Source of the DNA: Acidobacteriota bacterium
Lineage (GTDB): Bacteria; Acidobacteriota; UBA6911; RPQK01; JADFOI01
Direction of reading: 5' to 3'
NCBI GenBank assembly: GCA_022545645.1
Contig: JACZQQ010000109.1
Coordinates: 1 to 8,587 of the forward strand
Length of the DNA stretch: 8,587 nucleotides
The notes beneath the pieces are model-generated. The model was not told the origin of the DNA. It made no database searches and saw only the letters and a list, made by a program, of their open reading frames with translations. Of this stretch, positions 5,651 to 8,587 are shown piece after piece. Every line of letters begins with the position of its first letter. Position 1 is the stretch's first letter. The translations under genes were made by a program, and so were the position numbers.

Positions 5651-7124
5651 ATTACTCAAACGGGCCACTCGGGCCGGAATCGCCGCTGCACTGATGCCGG
5701 CTGCCTGCACCGTACCGCCTCGAGAGCCAGACGGCGTCTGGGTCAACGACGTCCATTCCCAGCTCAATCGTACCCGTGTGCTGGGTATCGAGCGTCCCAC
5801 AAATATCGAGGCCCTGAAAGCTCTTGTGATTCGAGCTGGCAACCAGGAGCGCAGTATTTCCGTCATGGGGGGCCGTCACGCCATGGGAGGACAACAGTTC
5901 GGCAGCGACACCTTCCTCATCGATATGAATGGCATGCAGGGTATCCACGAGTTTGACGCGCAGAAGGGCGAGGTCGAGATCGGTGCGGGAATGCAGTGGC
6001 CGGAATTGATTGCGGAGTTGCTGGAACTTCAGCGCGGCCGTGAGCGCCCGTGGGGAATTGTCCAGAAACAGACCGGCGCCGACCGCCTCAGTATCGGCGG
6101 TGCGCTGGCAGCTAACGTGCACAGTCGTGGCCTAAGTTACCAGCCCATCGTGCAAGACGTGGAAGCCTTCACCCTCATCGACGCAAGAGGCGAAATCCTC
6201 CGCTGCAGCCGTCAGGAAAATACCGAGCTCTTTCAATTGACCATCGGTGGCTACGGCCTCTTTGGTGTCATTGCCACCGTGCGACTCCGACTGGCGCCCC
6301 GACAAAAGATCGAGCGGGTGGTTGAGGTGACCGATGTTTCAGGCATCGCCAGCCGCTTTGAGGAACGCATTGAGCAGGGCTTTCTGTTCGGAGACTTCCA
6401 GTATTCAACCGACGTCCAATCGGAGTCGCTGCTCCGGCAAGGCGTCTTCTCCTGTTATCGACCCGTGGACCCTGATACACCGGTGCCGGAATCCCAACAC
6501 GCTCTCAGCCGTGACAACTGGTTGAGTCTTCTCGAGCTGGGACACCTGAACCGGGCCGAGGCTTTCAATCAATACTCCTCGTATTATCTGGGGACCAACG
6601 GCCAGGTCTACTGGTCCGATACCCATCAGCTCTCCACCTACATTGACGACTATCATTTCGAGCTGGGCAGACGAATCGGTGCGCTGTCGGAGGGCACGGA
6701 AATGATCACCGAGATTGACGTCCCTCGTAACGCCCTGGCCCCTTTCCTGGAGGAGGTGCGAGCGGACTTTATCGAAAACAATGTCAACCTGATTTATGGG
6801 ACCATCCGGATGATTGAACGCGACGACGAGACTTTCCTGGCCTGGGCCCGAGAACCCTGGGCCTGTATCATCTTCAATCTGCACACCGCCCATGACGCCG
6901 AGTCACTGGATCGAACGGCCGAACACTTCCGAAGACTGATCGAGAGAGGCCGTGCTTACGGTGGCACCTACTATTTGACCTACCACCGCTGGGCAACGCG
7001 CGATCAACTGCTGGCCTGCTACCCGCGATTTCCGGAATTCCTTCAGTTGAAACTCCAACACGACCCGCAGGAGCTTTTCCAGAGCGACTGGTATCGCCAC
7101 TACCGCGCCCTCTTCTCCGGCTGA
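5634..7124 (+). CDS. Tat-exported FAD-binding oxidase, PCMH/VAO superfamily (FAD_binding_4)
   Basis: A 496-aa flavoprotein oxidoreductase. The N-terminus T-R-R-E-L-L-K-R (3-10) followed by a hydrophobic stretch is a twin-arginine signal. A cysteine at 25 follows M-P-A-A, a poor lipobox, so either cleavage or lipidation is possible. The FAD domain spans about residues 48-222: R-P-T-N-I-E-A (54-60), V-M-G-G-R-H-A-M-G-G (77-86) with His82 at the position often covalently linked to FAD in this superfamily, L-S-I-G-G-A-L-A-A-N-V-H-S-R-G (152-166) and G-G-Y-G-L-F-G-V-I (205-213). The C-terminal part, with Y-P-R-F-P-E-F-L, H-D-P-Q-E-L-F-Q-S-D-W-Y-R, resembles the end of sugar-lactone/alditol-type oxidases, where the final strand helps form the flavin pocket. 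The substrate is unknown (alcohol, lactone or aromatic alcohol are possible). It would act in the periplasm or at the outer face of the membrane, perhaps passing electrons to the overlapping four-helix protein. Confidence 0.87.
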   Translation: MLTRRELLKRATRAGIAAALMPAACTVPPREPDGVWVNDVHSQLNRTRVLGIERPTNIEALKALVIRAGNQERSISVMGGRHAMGGQQFGSDTFLIDMNGMQGIHEFDAQKGEVEIGAGMQWPELIAELLELQRGRERPWGIVQKQTGADRLSIGGALAANVHSRGLSYQPIVQDVEAFTLIDARGEILRCSRQENTELFQLTIGGYGLFGVIATVRLRLAPRQKIERVVEVTDVSGIASRFEERIEQGFLFGDFQYSTDVQSESLLRQGVFSCYRPVDPDTPVPESQHALSRDNWLSLLELGHLNRAEAFNQYSSYYLGTNGQVYWSDTHQLSTYIDDYHFELGRRIGALSEGTEMITEIDVPRNALAPFLEEVRADFIENNVNLIYGTIRMIERDDETFLAWAREPWACIIFNLHTAHDAESLDRTAEHFRRLIERGRAYGGTYYLTYHRWATRDQLLACYPRFPEFLQLKLQHDPQELFQSDWYRHYRALFSG

Positions 7125-7146
7125 GAAAATGGTAGTCGGCGGGCTT

Positions 7147-7167
7147 GACGGGGTGGGCTCCCCCGTC
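7147..7167 (+). repeat. GC-rich inverted repeat (hairpin) between the oxidase and hydrolase genes
   Basis: GACGGGG (7147-7153) and CCCCGTC (7161-7167) are perfect 7-bp complements around a 7-nt loop. No T-run follows on the plus strand, so it is not a standard intrinsic terminator. It ends 5 nt before the first possible start of the hydrolase and could attenuate transcription or block initiation there. Confidence 0.5.
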
Positions 7168-7172
7168 CTCTA

Positions 7173-8378
7173 ATGGCCGTCATGAATTACTATTCCAGTC
7201 GAATCTGGATGGCGTTTGCACTGAGTCTTTTGACTGCTTCGGCAGAGGCCCGGGTCGTTCGGGTTGAAGTGACCGCTCGAGAGACGGTTCTAGGTGATCA
7301 ATCCTTTGGGCTGCCAGGCTCCTATGAGAAACTCTCGGGCAAAGTCCACTTTGCTCTGGACCCCACGCAGGCCCTCAACCAGCTCGTCACGGACATCGAA
7401 AGGGCTCCTCGGAACGACCAGGGAGAGGTCGAATTTTCCGCCGACTTCTACCTGCTAAAACCGTTGAGGATGGAACGCAGCAATGGGGCAGTGCTGTTTG
7501 ACGTGGTCAACCGCGGACGCAAGACCACGCTCGGAACCTTTAATTGGGCCTCTCGGAGTTTGGATCCCAAGACGCAAGAGGACTTTGGAGACGGATTCCT
7601 TCTGCGCCAAGGCTTTGTGCTGCTGTGGCTGGGCTGGCAAATTGATCCACCCCTCAGAGAGGGCCTGATGCGCCTCTATGCTCCTTCCGCGGAAGAGCCG
7701 GGTGGACCCATTCGCGGCCTGGTCCGCAGCGACTTCGTGGTGAGGGAGAAGGTTTACCATCACTCGCTGGCGGATCGAAATCACTCAGCCTACCCAGTTG
7801 CTGACCCCCAGGCGCAGGAGAATGTCATGACGGTCCGAGAGGGGACCGAAGCAGCTCGTCAGCCCATCGCTCGCTGGCGATGGAAGTTTGCCCGGCTTGA
7901 AGAGGGAAAGCCTGTGGAGGATCCCACCCATGTCACTCTGGAGGGTGGCTTCGAGCCCGGCAAGATCTATGAGGTGGTTTACCTGTCACAGGATCCGCCC
8001 CTTGTGGGACTGGGATTGGCGGCTGTCCGAGACATGATCTCCTTTCTCAAGTACGGTGCCACCCAACCGCTGTCGATCGCCGCTGGATCAGTAGACCGTG
8101 CCCTGGGCTTCGGCGCCTCGCAAAGCGGGCGCTTTCTTCGGACCTTTCTCTACCATGGATTTAACCAGGACGAAGCTGGCAGGAAAGTCTTTGACGGTGT
8201 AATAGGGATGGAATGGGATACCGTCGAGTGGCTTTCCGCTGGCATTTTTATGTTCTTTTATTTCAATTCCATCAGGATTATTAGAACCCACTTGATGCAA
8301 GGAAATCATGTGCATCCACACCAAGGTTACCATCACGAGAGGTATGCCAATGACATGCAAGGCAAAGAAGCGATGTAA
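7173..8378 (+). CDS. Exported alpha/beta hydrolase domain protein (PF20091/Abhydrolase_10-like), cut at about 8204 by a chimeric join
   Basis: The open frame is 401 aa, but only residues 1 to about 344 look genuine. A signal peptide is visible (W-M-A-F-A-L-S-L-L-T-A-S, cleavage likely after A-E-A at 24-26). Family-like features include G-S-Y-E-K-L-S-G-K-V-H-F (49-60), L-F-D-V-V-N-R-G-R-K (108-117), G-W-Q (154-156), V-Y-L-S-Q-D-P (269-275) and the nucleophile region G-F-G-A-S-Q-S-G-R-F-L-R (312-323), with Ser316 or Ser318 the likely catalytic serine. After K-V-F-D-G-V-I (338-344) members normally continue for a few hundred residues with the acid and histidine of the triad. Here the frame instead reads through the antisense of a cytochrome b gene to a chance stop at 8376-8378. 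ATG at 7182 is an alternative start that fits the signal peptide better; neither start has a clear ribosome binding site. Confidence 0.8.
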   Translation: MAVMNYYSSRIWMAFALSLLTASAEARVVRVEVTARETVLGDQSFGLPGSYEKLSGKVHFALDPTQALNQLVTDIERAPRNDQGEVEFSADFYLLKPLRMERSNGAVLFDVVNRGRKTTLGTFNWASRSLDPKTQEDFGDGFLLRQGFVLLWLGWQIDPPLREGLMRLYAPSAEEPGGPIRGLVRSDFVVREKVYHHSLADRNHSAYPVADPQAQENVMTVREGTEAARQPIARWRWKFARLEEGKPVEDPTHVTLEGGFEPGKIYEVVYLSQDPPLVGLGLAAVRDMISFLKYGATQPLSIAAGSVDRALGFGASQSGRFLRTFLYHGFNQDEAGRKVFDGVIGMEWDTVEWLSAGIFMFFYFNSIRIIRTHLMQGNHVHPHQGYHHERYANDMQGKEAM

Positions 8379-8587
8379 GGTAGCATCGGCAATAGTATAA
8401 TCACCGCGTATCCACAAGGCTAAGGAATCACCGACCCAGGGTATAGCGCCAAACAGGGAAATAATAACTTGTGCACCCCAATATGACATTTGTCCCCAAG
8501 GCAAGAGATAACCAAAAAATGCTTCTGCCATTAAACATACATATAACAACATACCAAAGGTCCAGAGTAATTCTCTTGGCTTTTGGT
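8088..8587 (-). CDS. petB: Cytochrome b of the bc1 complex, internal fragment (genuine part about 8184-8587)
   Basis: The frame enters from the right window edge, so the 5' end is missing (the ATG at 8552 is an internal Met). It reads K-P-R-E-L-L-W-T-F-G, then the Qo-site helix G-Y-L-L-P-W-G-Q-M-S-Y-W-G-A-Q-V-I, the amphipathic W-I-R-G-D-Y-T-I-A-D-A-T-L segment, the haem-ligand helix with His in F-F-A-L-H-V and W-M-H-M (15 residues apart), and L-H-Q-V-G-S-N-N-P-D-G-I-E-I. It is an integral membrane subunit of ubiquinol:cytochrome c reductase. After P-F-H-P-Y-Y-T-V-K-D the similarity ends at about 8187, and the frame runs antisense through the hydrolase gene to a chance stop at 8088-8090. The conserved P-E-W-Y motif and later helices are absent. 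The S-N-N-P-D-G-I-E-I and H-P-Y-Y-T-V-K-D wording is of beta/gammaproteobacterial type. Confidence 0.88.
   Translation of the reverse strand, partial: QKPRELLWTFGMLLYVCLMAEAFFGYLLPWGQMSYWGAQVIISLFGAIPWVGDSLALWIRGDYTIADATLHRFFALHVIGIPLVMVTLVWMHMISLHQVGSNNPDGIEIKEHKNASGKPLDGIPFHPYYTVKDFPASFVLVKSMVEKGPKKAPALRGAEAQGTVY
8184..8207. other. Probable chimeric junction between two unrelated sequences
   Basis: On the plus strand this stretch encodes hydrolase residues ending K-V-F-D-G-V-I. On the minus strand the same bases encode cytochrome b residues P-Y-Y-T-V-K-D. Both families' similarity stops inside the shared stretch, about 18-21 bp long (8187-8207). Base composition drops from about 60% to about 45% G+C across it. 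The overlap is about the length of a short assembly k-mer, so a misassembly is more likely than a real rearrangement. Confidence 0.8.

Noticed and set aside
6405..6893. 162-aa open frame on the minus strand inside the FAD oxidase gene (also 5652-6122)
   Set aside because: Antisense to a clear PCMH flavoprotein, with no family-like motifs.
8208..8378. Novel C-terminal extension of the hydrolase rich in Phe, Ile and His
   Set aside because: The bases are the antisense of cytochrome b; the tail is a product of the chimeric join, not a new domain.
1..8587. Mobile element, CRISPR array, toxin-antitoxin or defence system
   Set aside because: No transposase, integrase, direct repeat array, tRNA attachment site or defence-type domain was seen on either strand.

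Overview
This looks like a metagenomic contig: mostly one bacterial genome, with a foreign piece joined at its right end. Positions 1 to about 8200 are moderately GC-rich (a hand count over 7921-8160 gives about 60% G+C). They carry genes typical of uncultured environmental Gram-negative bacteria: a Tat lipoprotein of the NMT1/THI5 type, a luciferase-like oxidoreductase, a probable F420-type PPOX protein and a PuuE-like deacetylase. The mix recalls lineages such as Tectomicrobia, Rokubacteria or similar deep-branching soil/marine bacteria, but this is a weak impression and no phylogenetic marker is present. From about 8187 to 8587 the sequence is clearly AT-richer (about 45% G+C over 8281-8580) and encodes, on the minus strand, a bc1-complex cytochrome b of beta/gammaproteobacterial type.

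Layout. (1) 2-223 (+): C-terminal end of a membrane protein resembling the DUF2391/TIGR02587 family. (2) 301-1338 (+): solute-binding lipoprotein of an ABC importer. (3) 4872-1344 (-): a tight co-directional gene set, read in order as a truncated luciferase-like monooxygenase remnant, an intact luciferase-like oxidoreductase, a PPOX-class protein, a polysaccharide-deacetylase/PuuE-like hydrolase and an ABC permease. The permease converges on the solute-binding gene with 5 bp between stop codons. (4) 4997-7124 (+): a 57-aa two-helix membrane protein, a 149-aa four-helix membrane protein and a Tat-exported PCMH-type FAD oxidase that overlaps it by 17 bp. (5) 7173 onward (+): an exported alpha/beta hydrolase-domain protein, cut at about 8204 by the join to the cytochrome b fragment.

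How the genes may work together (inference). The minus-strand set plus the convergent binding protein looks like an import-and-degrade module. A small, perhaps nitrogen-containing ring compound would enter through the ABC importer (ATPase not in this window), be oxidised by the flavin/F420 enzymes, and have an amide or ring C-N bond hydrolysed by the PuuE-like enzyme. The plus-strand trio looks like an exported FAD-dependent oxidase with one or two dedicated membrane partners. Substrates cannot be read from the sequence.

No rRNA, tRNA, CRISPR array, transposase or other mobile element was seen. No gene-free stretch exceeds 300 bases; the longest, 4873-4996, holds a candidate promoter.
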